Assembly: GCA_905197955.1 (NCBI GenBank)
Contig: CAJKAR010000004.1
Coordinates: 1-64,000, forward strand
DNA from: an uncultured Lentisphaeria bacterium
Lineage (GTDB): Bacteria > Verrucomicrobiota > Lentisphaeria > Victivallales > UBA1829
Reading direction: 5' to 3'
DNA length: 64,000 nt
The notes beneath the pieces were generated by a model. It saw only the letters and a list, made by a program, of their open reading frames with translations, ran no database searches and was not told the origin of the DNA. The number at the start of each line of letters is the position of its first letter. The first letter of the stretch is position 1. Below are positions 1 to 7,731 of this stretch, piece by piece. The position numbers and the translations under genes are program-made.

Positions 1-44
1 ATCAACGCTCTTTCCAATTCATTTTTGTTCACTTCAATCTTCAT
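1..44 (-). CDS. N-terminus of an unidentified gene (partial)
   Basis: On the minus strand an ATG at 42-44 follows a good ribosome binding site (CGGAGG at 51-56 in minus sense) with 6 nt spacing. Only the first 14 residues, MKIEVNKNELERAL, are inside the window. The start loosely resembles the N-terminus of DNA polymerase III beta clamps, but 14 residues are far too few to call it. Confidence 0.5.
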   Translation of the reverse strand, partial: MKIEVNKNELERAL

Positions 45-170
45 ACACAACCTCCGTGATGTTGAAAATAACAAGCCCCTCCGATCCCGAAAGACCGGAA
101 GGGCCGTTGATAAGGTTCAGACTGATCTCTTCAGCCTGCTGTCACGTGGTTATATATACGTGAAATTGGA

Positions 171-320
171 ATGAAATACACGATTTCTCTGCCTTCATCA
201 TACATGCTTTTCATGAAGAAAGCCGAGGTGGATTTGCAAACGCTGCCGCAAGTGATATATTTCACCATGAAACAGTTCCGTTCAAGCAATGTGCTTGGCT
301 ACTTATATGAGATGTCATGA
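171..320 (+). CDS. Small 49-aa ORF coupled to the RhuM-family gene
   Basis: An ATG at 171 opens a 49-codon frame whose TGA overlaps the ATG of the RhuM-family gene in an ATGA junction (317-320). This arrangement usually reflects translational coupling. The peptide starts MKYTISLPSSYML and is followed by a mixed polar and aromatic C-terminal half; no known domain is recognised. The upstream ribosome binding site is weak (TTGGA directly before ATG). It could be the C-terminal remnant of a longer gene rather than a functional small protein. Confidence 0.4.
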   Translation: MKYTISLPSSYMLFMKKAEVDLQTLPQVIYFTMKQFRSSNVLGYLYEMS

Positions 321-1399
321 TGAAAAACCATAAGAAACAAACGCAGCCGCCGACGGTAAGAAGTGCGACAGCAGAATATTTGACGTATATCGCTTCTGTT
401 GGAAACGAGCCGCAGAATGTTGAAATCCGATATGAGGAAGAAAATATCTGGCTCACACAGCGTATGATGGCTCTCCTTTACAATGTGGAAACGAACACCA
501 TCAATTACCACATCAAGAAAATCTTTGAAGACAGCGAACTTCAGGAAGAAGCAACTATTCGAAAATTTCGAATAGTTCAGCCTGAAGGTGGAAGAACCAT
601 TGAACGGGAAGTCAAGCACTATAGCCTTCAAATGATTATTGCCGTTGGTTTCAAAGTCAATTCTGAGCGTGCGGTTCAATTCAGAAAATGGGTCAACGGA
701 ATTGCCTCGACTTACACGATCAAAGGGTGGGTCATGGATGACGAACGCCTTAAAAGAGGGACTTTGCTGACTGACAAGTATTTTGATGAACAGTTGGAAC
801 GGATTCGTGAAATCCGAGCCAGCGAACGCAAATTCTATCAGAAAATCACCGATCTTTATGCAACTGCCATTGATTACGACCGCACTGCACTTGCAACGAA
901 ACGCTTCTATGCAACCGTTCAGAATAAAATGCACTTTGCTGTTCACGGTCATACCGCAGCGGAATTGATTGTTTCACGCGCCGATGCCGACAAGATTCAT
1001 ATGGGTTTGACAACATGGCAGGATGCTCCGGACGGCAAGATACGGAAGTCAGATGTCGTAATCGCCAAAAACTATCTCACCGAACAGGAACTGGCTCAAC
1101 TGAACCGGATGGTAACCGCTTATCTGGACTTCGCTGAAAACATGGCGATCCGTAAGATTCCGCTTACCATGACCGATTGGGAACAACGTCTAAACGCATT
1201 TATTGAGATGTTTGAATACGGTCTTCTGAAAGATGCCGGAAAGGTTACAGCGGAAATCGCAAAACTTCATGCTGAAACTGAATTCGAAAAATACCGCATC
1301 ATTCAAGATCGTCAATTTCTTTCCGACTATGATAAATTTCTTCTGGAACTGGAGGAGCAGACAAGGAAAAACAGTAAGTTTACAGAAGGGAAAGAGTGA
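317..1399 (+). CDS. RhuM-family protein
   Basis: This 360-aa protein matches the virulence RhuM family from end to end. Near residues 37-60 it has the usual opening around IRYEEENIWLTQ, followed by an HTH-like segment (VETNTINYHIKKIFEDSELQ) and the QFRKWVN stretch near residue 122. The C-terminal half has the typical IREIRASERKFYQKITDLYATAIDY block and the HGHTAAELI and MGLTTW motifs. Family members are common in genomic islands and prophages and their biochemical function is not established; the name comes from Salmonella pathogenicity island 3. The ATG at 317 is chosen because it overlaps the stop of the small ORF; an ATG one codon downstream is equally possible. There is no clear Shine-Dalgarno, consistent with coupling. 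Confidence 0.88.
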   Translation: MMKNHKKQTQPPTVRSATAEYLTYIASVGNEPQNVEIRYEEENIWLTQRMMALLYNVETNTINYHIKKIFEDSELQEEATIRKFRIVQPEGGRTIEREVKHYSLQMIIAVGFKVNSERAVQFRKWVNGIASTYTIKGWVMDDERLKRGTLLTDKYFDEQLERIREIRASERKFYQKITDLYATAIDYDRTALATKRFYATVQNKMHFAVHGHTAAELIVSRADADKIHMGLTTWQDAPDGKIRKSDVVIAKNYLTEQELAQLNRMVTAYLDFAENMAIRKIPLTMTDWEQRLNAFIEMFEYGLLKDAGKVTAEIAKLHAETEFEKYRIIQDRQFLSDYDKFLLELEEQTRKNSKFTEGKE

Positions 1400-1551
1400 C
1401 TGTCAACTCTTGAAATACATCTGTTGACGCAGGGAATCAACGAACAATTCACACCCTATTCATAGAAGATTCGGATGTGGCAATCCTATGCAGAGAATAA
1501 CTCTGACACCGTGTTTTTGAGCTCAACTAACCACGATCAAGGAGAAATGCC

Positions 1552-2016
1552 ATGATTGAATCCCACCCATTATCAGACATTGTTCACAATATCATCGAAC
1601 GTTATCTTGCCAGGTACGAATCCGTATCTGTTGGAATCTATCGGTTTCATGCGATAGCCGGAGGTGAGTTCTCCAAATACCTGAACTCTCTCAAGATCAC
1701 CTTGAGCAGAAAAGCATTCATTCCGACTTACTGCTGGTATTATGATCCATATGGAAAACGCTACATCCTCTTTCTCTTTATCTGCGATGGATGCGGACGT
1801 TATGATTTAGGCGAGCTTTATCCCACAATCAAACGTCTCTGGACATCCCACTCCAAATCACCTGTCGAGCGGATGAATAATATCCATATTACAATAAACA
1901 ATTCAACAGAAATGATGGAACATCTGGATCAATGGATTCTGAGTCTGACCGAATCCCAGCTCCGGAATGAACGAATACCACATCAGCGGAGCTATGGAGC
2001 TTCTCAAATGATATAA
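1552..2016 (+). CDS. Inovirus Gp2 / YagK-YfjJ-like protein
   Basis: This 154-aa protein has a central segment (roughly residues 55-100) in which an aromatic strand, CWYYDPYGKRYILFLFICDG, is followed by a helix ending in an RLW motif. That pattern resembles the YagK/YfjJ or inovirus Gp2 family, whose members derive from small replication-initiator-like proteins and are found on cryptic prophages and islands. The gene starts at an ATG preceded by AAGGAGAAATGCC, an ideal ribosome binding site. It ends 55 bp before the convergent 526-aa gene, with a hairpin between them. The family call rests on pattern recognition and is tentative; a generic hypothetical protein is the alternative. Confidence 0.55.
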   Translation: MIESHPLSDIVHNIIERYLARYESVSVGIYRFHAIAGGEFSKYLNSLKITLSRKAFIPTYCWYYDPYGKRYILFLFICDGCGRYDLGELYPTIKRLWTSHSKSPVERMNNIHITINNSTEMMEHLDQWILSLTESQLRNERIPHQRSYGASQMI

Positions 2017-2019
2017 ATT

Positions 2020-2048
2020 ATCCCCGGCTACCATACGTAACCGGGGAT
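2020..2048. terminator. Hairpin between convergent genes
   Basis: ATCCCCGG at 2020-2027 pairs perfectly with CCGGGGAT at 2041-2048 around a 13-nt loop. It lies exactly between the convergent Gp2-like gene and the 526-aa gene. There is no strong U-tract on either strand, so it is a plausible but not textbook bidirectional terminator. Confidence 0.5.
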
Positions 2049-2071
2049 GGAACGATATTTCGACAGAAATT

Positions 2072-3652
2072 TTATTCAACCATATCTTCTTCTGTTCCGG
2101 GCTCTATGCGCACATCGCCATTGGGCACAAAAAGATATTTTTTAATTTCGTTTGTATCTATATTCTTCACGCAAAATCCTGTCGCGGGATTATTGCCTAC
2201 TACACCATAGGAGTGATCTGCCACCTCCCTCAGGGGGCTCTCGCTCTCTGTGGCTGGTAAGAAAATCGCAATTGGAAGCTCAGCTTGTATGGTCAAGCCA
2301 ATTCCACGCTCAAAATCTTTGCAGAAATCATCTTTGACCGCATAGAAGAAAACGATCTCCGCCTTTTTTTCGAGCAACTTCATCTCAAATTCCTGTTCAT
2401 TATTCAGAATCTCTGTATTGACAATTGTGATCGCTGTATTTTCCTCCAGACAGCAGAGAAACTTTTGAACATATCCATCGTGGCCACGGGGAATTACAAC
2501 AACAATATTTCGACGCTCTTTTGTTTTTCCTGAAAGATATTTTAACAATTCTCTCATGAAAAGATCAACTCTATCCCCCTCAAACGATGCGATAAGACCA
2601 GTCGGCAAAAAAAACGGAAGAGAGCCAGTGTATTTTTTTTGTTGCAAGAAAATTTCATAAGGTTTGGAAAACCAGATCGGATCAAGCTTGATCCCCTGTT
2701 CCGATGCACGTTTTTTCAGCTCTGAGTCTTTAAGAATGGTGGTTTCATTATCATTCACCCATTCGCTCATGTAAGGGGCCATAGGATTTGTTTCCTGGGC
2801 TTTAACTTGACGTACTCGCATTTTAATGTTACGTCGCTTGGCTTCGGTAAGAATTGGCCATATTTTAGACAAAGCAGTTCGATTGAAAAGGGGATCTGAT
2901 GGATAATACGGCAAAATGATTTCGGAATGAATGTGGCGAAATATTTCCCATTTCAAATTATCAGCTCCACCAGCAGTGCAAATCCATCCCCTACCAGGAT
3001 TGGCTTGCGTGATGTGAATCGAAGTGGAAAATTGCCACGGATTGGTGGATAAGCTGTATTCTGGAAACCAGACTCCGGATTGGCGTGGTTTGAAGAGAAA
3101 AGGGTATTCTTCCTGATAGTCATTATACTTGAAGAACTTCATCTCATAAACATTACCTTGATCATGACAATACAGGAATTGAAGGTTCCCTGTGGTATTT
3201 TTGATGGGTAATGGAGTTTCCACTATCAGTGGCCGTGGAATGGATAATTCCGCGTAAGAACGGATCAACTTGCCTGTAATTGAGTCCATATCCATTTGCT
3301 CCAAACAGAGTTTTTCTGCCAAAGCAACGTAATCAATATTTCCGAGTATTTCCTGAAGAATGGATTGAAATTCACGAGGAGTAATGTTGTACAACAACGG
3401 AGCCGGTTGTATTACGGGATAGTTACAACTCAATGACATTGATCCGCTGATGAGAGTTATTCCTAAGGAGTTTGTATTCACAAGAATCGTACCGTCAGAA
3501 TTGGAAAAACCTTGAAAGGGGATATGGGTCAGATTTCCCAATCTTGAAATCTCAGGTGAATCAGCATGATTGATCGCCCAAATAATAACTTTTGAAGTAG
3601 CATCCGTCAACTTGATCTGTTCTGCATTTTCTGTCTGTTTGGTAATCCACAT
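2072..3652 (-). CDS. Unknown 526-aa element protein
   Basis: I do not recognise this protein. It is soluble, with no signal peptide or membrane segment. The last third (about residues 370-480) reads as alternating beta strands and helices: a hydrophobic strand in RRNIVVVIPRG, another in AITIVNTE, AEIVFFYAV, and LPIAIFLP. This is the rhythm of a Rossmann-like or nucleotide-binding alpha/beta fold, but no catalytic motif is evident. It is the last gene of a five-gene minus-strand run behind the AlpA-like and primase-helicase genes; its ATG is only 1 nt from the stop of the 152-aa gene. A cargo or defence-type function is possible but unsupported. Confidence 0.8.
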   Translation of the reverse strand: MWITKQTENAEQIKLTDATSKVIIWAINHADSPEISRLGNLTHIPFQGFSNSDGTILVNTNSLGITLISGSMSLSCNYPVIQPAPLLYNITPREFQSILQEILGNIDYVALAEKLCLEQMDMDSITGKLIRSYAELSIPRPLIVETPLPIKNTTGNLQFLYCHDQGNVYEMKFFKYNDYQEEYPFLFKPRQSGVWFPEYSLSTNPWQFSTSIHITQANPGRGWICTAGGADNLKWEIFRHIHSEIILPYYPSDPLFNRTALSKIWPILTEAKRRNIKMRVRQVKAQETNPMAPYMSEWVNDNETTILKDSELKKRASEQGIKLDPIWFSKPYEIFLQQKKYTGSLPFFLPTGLIASFEGDRVDLFMRELLKYLSGKTKERRNIVVVIPRGHDGYVQKFLCCLEENTAITIVNTEILNNEQEFEMKLLEKKAEIVFFYAVKDDFCKDFERGIGLTIQAELPIAIFLPATESESPLREVADHSYGVVGNNPATGFCVKNIDTNEIKKYLFVPNGDVRIEPGTEEDMVE

Positions 3653-3653
3653 T

Positions 3654-4112
3654 TTATTTTCTCCCGTTGGATTGCAGAGAATAATAGAAGTTCAAAACGG
3701 TCCCGATTGCCTGGCATTTGAAAAAACAGGAATTGCAATTCCACGTGGCAAGCATCCTTTGAAATCCGACATCGGCAAAATGCAGGATCGGGTATGGGAT
3801 CAGTATTCCGCACTCTTTGTGCAATTCTGCCAGATAAAAAAAGCCTAGAAGTTGAGGCCCTTCCCAGTCGATGGCTCTGACGATGATTTCAAGTTTTTCC
3901 GCAGTCAACGGAAATGGCGAAACATGAAATCGTTGCTGAAAGCTTAAGATGAGAGAGTCGTTTTTCTGCTCAGAAGAACTTGCAGACGGTATGGGAGCGG
4001 CATCGACAATCTCCGGTTCAATAATTTCCTCTTTTAGAACATTGCATGTTCGGGCAAGACTCATTTTTTCAAGACGATCTGTGAAGAATTTTTCTTCTGC
4101 TTCTGTTAGCAT
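3654..4112 (-). CDS. Unknown 152-aa element protein
   Basis: This 152-aa protein is not recognised. It begins with an acidic helical stretch (MLTEAEEKFFTDRLEKM), then a Pro/Ser-rich linker near residues 35-50, and a C-terminal globular part with three cysteines near residues 124-133 (CNSCFFKC). The start is well supported by GGAGG six nt before the ATG. It sits between the primase-helicase and the 526-aa gene on the same strand. The upstream leader (4113-4225) holds two strong dyads, so it may have its own control apart from the helicase. Confidence 0.75.
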   Translation of the reverse strand: MLTEAEEKFFTDRLEKMSLARTCNVLKEEIIEPEIVDAAPIPSASSSEQKNDSLILSFQQRFHVSPFPLTAEKLEIIVRAIDWEGPQLLGFFYLAELHKECGILIPYPILHFADVGFQRMLATWNCNSCFFKCQAIGTVLNFYYSLQSNGRK

Positions 4113-4140
4113 GGTTTTCCTCCATTTTGTTAGAGTTTAT

Positions 4141-4210
4141 CCGTCGTTGCCATCGAAAAACGACGGCAACGACGGGAAATACACGTTTCACGCGCGTATA
4201 TATACGCGCG
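4141..4210. repeat. Two dyads, one a perfect 20-bp CG/TA palindrome
   Basis: CCGTCGTTGCC (4141-4151) is an exact inverted copy of GGCAACGACGG (4165-4175). Sixteen bases further on lies CGCGCGTATATATACGCGCG (4191-4210), a perfect palindrome with an alternating purine-pyrimidine core. Both lie in the 113-bp gap directly after the helicase gene. In P4 and PICI-type satellites the replication origin lies near the primase-helicase gene, so this is a candidate origin or operator. A related but imperfect arrangement, CACG...TATATATACGTG, occurs at 144-162. Confidence 0.6.
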
Positions 4211-4225
4211 CGTACACGTTCGTTT

Positions 4226-5239
4226 TCAGCAGATCAATTTAAAACCCCGATAACCACGCACAATCCCGTGTGATGTTTTCAGCGAATTTCTGATTGAGGC
4301 TTGAAAGATTTCATCCATCGCTTTCGCGAGATTTTTGTAGAATACCTGGGCTTCAAGTGAGGGTAATCCACTCTGCTTTCGGACTTTGACATAACATTCA
4401 AACGCCCTCTGAGACGGCAGATCGTTTCCGAATGATCGAACAATATATTTCCGGACAAAAGCCTCAACCGGTTTACTCATCGCCACGAGGTTATCCCGGC
4501 GAATCATTTGGTTTGGTGAAAGTTCAATCTCCCAATTGTTCTTCCGTACACGTTCAGCGGCTTCCAGCAAGCAATTAAGAATACCTGGGCCGTTTTCTGT
4601 AAGCAGACGTTCTATGAGCATTTTATCCGTTTTCTCAATATGGTGATTGAAAAATATCGGAATAAGCCGATCACGCCATTCATCCCCCCGTCCTTCAAAA
4701 GCCAGACGTACCCTGTTATTTGTTACAATTGTTAGGCTGAAAGTTCCAAAATGATCAACTCGTTTATTTCGGAACTTTTGGCGTGTTTGAATAAAATCTC
4801 GACCGACTATTTTTTTAACGAATTCTGAACCGGCAGAACAAAGAACTCCACTGACGGCTTCGGAAGCCGTCAGCAGAGTTTGTTCTTCCAGCGCCGCCAA
4901 TTCATAATCTCTTCCGATTGCTTGAATGTTTAAATCAAATACTCGATTTTGACCGAGTAATGAAGTGAGGAGCAATGGAAGAGTAGTTTTTCCACAGCCT
5001 CCTTCTCCCTGTAAAAGCAGAATTTTTCGAGTGAAGTTTTGGGAGAATAGGGCAGCACCGCAATACTCCAGAGCAACACGGCGATCGTCTTCATCAGGCA
5101 TAATTTCCTGAAGCTTTTCAACGAAGAAATCACACGGCGCATTTGGAACATAATTTACGTTAAGGGTAGAGGAAACAAATACCTCTGGAGTATGCTCGGA
5201 AAATTTGAACTGCTGAGAACGGTCATCCCAAGTCAACAC
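4226..5239 (-). CDS. P4-type SF3 helicase (C-terminal part of split primase-helicase)
   Basis: This frame carries a superfamily 3 helicase of the D5/P4 primase type. Walker A is GEGGCGKT (residues 78-85), the Walker B acidic residue lies in LLTASEA (about E127), motif C is IVTNNR (about 171-176), and an arginine-finger region follows near GRGDEWRDRLIP. Such proteins initiate and unwind replication of satellites and plasmids. The only start is a GTG at 5239 with no ribosome binding site. It is in the same frame as the upstream 121-aa gene and separated from it by a single TAA, so this is best read as the distal part of one 461-codon gene. The missing residue falls just before the conserved NGVL segment of D5 proteins. 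Confidence 0.85.
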   Translation of the reverse strand: MLTWDDRSQQFKFSEHTPEVFVSSTLNVNYVPNAPCDFFVEKLQEIMPDEDDRRVALEYCGAALFSQNFTRKILLLQGEGGCGKTTLPLLLTSLLGQNRVFDLNIQAIGRDYELAALEEQTLLTASEAVSGVLCSAGSEFVKKIVGRDFIQTRQKFRNKRVDHFGTFSLTIVTNNRVRLAFEGRGDEWRDRLIPIFFNHHIEKTDKMLIERLLTENGPGILNCLLEAAERVRKNNWEIELSPNQMIRRDNLVAMSKPVEAFVRKYIVRSFGNDLPSQRAFECYVKVRKQSGLPSLEAQVFYKNLAKAMDEIFQASIRNSLKTSHGIVRGYRGFKLIC

Positions 5240-5245
5240 ACCATT

Positions 5246-5611
5246 TTAAACTGGAATAATGTTCGGATCCAAACGTGGAAAAACTTCGCCATATAGTTCC
5301 AACTGTGCCATTTTAAGAATTTCTTCCAGAATCCCGCACGTGATTTGTGCATAAATATCAACTTCATATTCACGTGCAACATGTAAAATCAAATTGCGGA
5401 TTTTAATTTTGATTTTCTCCGGAGCAATGATCGTCCAAAGGTTGCCATTAAATTGCATCCACCCTTTGTTTGTGAAATACTTGATGGCGTTTTCTCCGGC
5501 AAGAAGTTTTGCGAAAAACAAGTGGTTAATTTTGCGTATTCTTTTGCCATATAGAGGAAACGGTTCCCCTGTATACTGACATATCTCCAGATAATGATTT
5601 TGTACATTCAT
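5246..5611 (-). CDS. N-terminal part of split primase-helicase
   Basis: This 121-aa frame matches the D5_N-type region that precedes the helicase in P4-like replication proteins: a segment around residues 44-60 (KYFTNKGWMQFNGNLW) has the usual pattern of an aromatic, a GW pair and a late W, followed by basic helices. It ends in IPV then TAA, and the next in-frame codons read NGVLTWDD, the start of the helicase frame. Its ATG overlaps the stop of the upstream HTH gene by 4 nt (ATGA), so the original gene was translationally coupled. No catalytic primase motif is visible in this short part, so any primase activity must be absent or supplied elsewhere. Confidence 0.7.
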   Translation of the reverse strand: MNVQNHYLEICQYTGEPFPLYGKRIRKINHLFFAKLLAGENAIKYFTNKGWMQFNGNLWTIIAPEKIKIKIRNLILHVAREYEVDIYAQITCGILEEILKMAQLELYGEVFPRLDPNIIPV

Positions 5612-5973
5612 TCTGCTTCCTCCTTTTTGGGGATTGGGTTTTCTTCCATGATGTAATTAATGACATCTAAATTCCGGAATCTCACGGTTTTTCCTCCAAT
5701 TAATTTTCTCTGAAAAGGGAAGACCCCCTCTCTTTCCAGGGCGCGCCACTGGCTATATGAGACCCCTAACATTTTAGCTGCCTCCATAGGAGTAATCAGT
5801 TTGATCGGCGTAGCTGGCTGAAGCTCCCCGTTCTTTGCCAAATAATTGAGATTTCTTTGAATGATCGAATACTCTGTCGATGTTACCAATCCGGAATCAA
5901 GTAACGGTGCGAGCAAACGACAAATCAGCTTTACCGTCTGCGGTCGTAATTTGCTGTGATTCAAACTGGTCAT
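5608..5973 (-). CDS. AlpA/excisionase-like HTH protein
   Basis: This 121-aa protein has a C-terminal winged-HTH of the AlpA/excisionase (MerR-like) type: ITPMEAAKMLGVSYSQWRALEREG near residues 60-83, then a beta-wing with GGKTVRFRNLDVINYI. The N-terminal half is helical. AlpA-type proteins in satellites activate or direct excision and early transcription. It is the first gene of the minus-strand replication operon and overlaps the next gene by 4 nt. A weak promoter candidate lies upstream (TTGATT at 6035-6040 and TATGTT at 6013-6018, 16 bp apart, minus strand). Confidence 0.75.
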   Translation of the reverse strand: MTSLNHSKLRPQTVKLICRLLAPLLDSGLVTSTEYSIIQRNLNYLAKNGELQPATPIKLITPMEAAKMLGVSYSQWRALEREGVFPFQRKLIGGKTVRFRNLDVINYIMEENPIPKKEEAE

Positions 5974-6300
5974 CTAATAATTCCTTTATCGATTCTTGCT
6001 TTTTCTGCATGAAACATAATCCATAAAAAGATGGAATCAACAACTATTTCAAAACTAATGTTATCTTGTTTTTTTCTGCTTATTTTTGGGATAAAATGGT
6101 GCCTTCTAAATGTCACATTGACAGATCGAACTGCGTGGCACTTGCACTAAGAAACATGGTGTCGTATATTACGAGAAGCTAACATGAGGGAAAAAAGTCT
6201 TACAGGGATATCAAATGCATAAGAAAAAGAATTACTAACAGGAAAATACCAATCTTTTTGAATTTGGTTCATTTTATTTTTGATAAACAGCGAGGTTTTG
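5974..6300. other. Divergent control region, no gene
   Basis: This 327-bp AT-rich gap separates the minus-strand AlpA-like operon from the plus-strand 476-aa gene. No ORF of credible length is present. A short inverted repeat TGTCA-CAT-TGACA (about 6112-6124) overlaps a TTGACA hexamer and could be an operator, but no good -10 box is correctly spaced from it. Confidence 0.4.
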
Positions 6301-7731
6301 ATGGCAACAGGGATTGTGGATTATCTGCTCAAAACTGACAGAGCAAAACTACAAACACATAAATGTTACGATTTTCTTGAAGTTGCTCGTCCGGATTTTG
6401 ATCTCGTAGCGGTTGAAAAAATTTTGGACAAGTTTCACCTTCCCATAGCAAAGGATGAACGACTTTTACTTTGCTATCGATTTCGGGAGGCCCCGGCATA
6501 CTTGGAGGAATTTTGTAACCCTTTACAGAGCTGGTGGCTGAGATACGAAATCGATGAGCACCTGCAACAAGTAGAAAGCCTAACAACAGAATTGATTAAG
6601 GGGGTTGCGATAAAAGAAGGGAAAAATGATCACATTTATCGTGATGTATTTGAGAAAAGTTTGTCAAAAAAACAAAAAATCAACTTGCATACTGAATGGA
6701 AGCAGTTACTGAAAGAAGGTAAAATTATTCAAAAATACGATGCTTTTAGGAAAGGATATAACCGTTGGTGTAAGAAAAATCCCAGTCAGATTCTTCGTAA
6801 AAAAAACTGGCCTTCCAAGGAGTTTTTTCGTTTCGTGGCCGCCGTTAGTGTACATTATGTTGTACATGATCAATCGGGAAGGAAAGAATTCTTTTTGTTG
6901 AAAAGTTCCAATACGGTTCCTCAAATCAATCAGATATTGAAACTTGCTTTGGGGCTACAATGTATACCAAACCGTGATGATGAAGCTAAGCGTGTAGAAA
7001 AAATCAAGAATGCACCTAAGCTTACCAAGGAAGAGAAAGAAGCGAAACTGCGAAGGCTCGCAACACGTAACAATATTCATGCAATTCAATGTTTGCTTGA
7101 AAGAGAAGGAAATTCCGATGAACTCACTTTACGGGCCGCAATGTTAATGCCGAATAAATACGGAGAAGGGCGTCAATGGGAGGGAAAATATTGGAATCTA
7201 CCGCAACTTGAGCCATATCATCATTTTAATACTATCCGAACCCGTAACATGGAGTGGATAGGAGGCTCGAAAGTAATTCCTGCTAAAACGATTGTAAGAA
7301 AAATTTCTTTTAATGTCAATCCCCATTCCGAAGAATGGCTTAAAAGCAAATTGGCCAAGCGCAAGTTGTCTTTATCACCATACTCTGATGCACGTAATAA
7401 ATGCGACCAAACAAGCGAAAAATGTGTGATTGAGAACCCATCACCACATGATTTTGACGAGATAATGAAAATCGGAAAGATAATTGGTAACATTGAGCTT
7501 GTATTTACCTCTGGACTAAAACTTGACTGCTATAATGAAATAAATACTACTATACATTTGTCTGAGAGACAATATGCTATCCATGCCCTGTATGACTTAA
7601 TTGATAAACTCAAAGATGGTGACCGCGAAGCGCTGCCTCCAGTGATACGCGAGAAATTGAATTCGTTACTAACCGAGGCAGAACAAAACGCCAAATCTCT
7701 GTCTGACGAGGAATATAGGAAAAGTCTTTAG
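6301..7731 (+). CDS. Unknown 476-aa element protein
   Basis: I do not recognise this protein. It is soluble and lysine-rich, with a strongly charged middle part (about residues 225-260, KEEKEAKLRRLATRNN) and a helical acidic C-terminus. There is no signal peptide or membrane segment. The ATG at 6301 is preferred because GAGG lies 5 nt upstream; the longer frame would need a TTG at 6280. It is the only plus-strand gene between the integrase and the replication operon, and its TAG overlaps the integrase stop by 3 nt in convergent orientation. In satellites this position often holds a regulator or interference gene, but nothing in the sequence proves that. Confidence 0.75.
   Translation: MATGIVDYLLKTDRAKLQTHKCYDFLEVARPDFDLVAVEKILDKFHLPIAKDERLLLCYRFREAPAYLEEFCNPLQSWWLRYEIDEHLQQVESLTTELIKGVAIKEGKNDHIYRDVFEKSLSKKQKINLHTEWKQLLKEGKIIQKYDAFRKGYNRWCKKNPSQILRKKNWPSKEFFRFVAAVSVHYVVHDQSGRKEFFLLKSSNTVPQINQILKLALGLQCIPNRDDEAKRVEKIKNAPKLTKEEKEAKLRRLATRNNIHAIQCLLEREGNSDELTLRAAMLMPNKYGEGRQWEGKYWNLPQLEPYHHFNTIRTRNMEWIGGSKVIPAKTIVRKISFNVNPHSEEWLKSKLAKRKLSLSPYSDARNKCDQTSEKCVIENPSPHDFDEIMKIGKIIGNIELVFTSGLKLDCYNEINTTIHLSERQYAIHALYDLIDKLKDGDREALPPVIREKLNSLLTEAEQNAKSLSDEEYRKSL

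Noticed and set aside
76..104. Imperfect hairpin before the partial gene, considered as terminator
   Set aside because: It has a bulge and a mismatch and no U-tract on either strand; it lies in the leader of the partial minus-strand gene.
4191..4210. Palindrome considered as a telomere-resolvase (protelomerase) site
   Set aside because: Only 20 bp long, no resolvase gene is seen, and the element carries an ordinary tyrosine integrase at ssrA.
6280..6300. TTG at 6280 as start of the 476-aa gene
   Set aside because: The ATG at 6301 has GAGG at proper spacing; the TTG has none.
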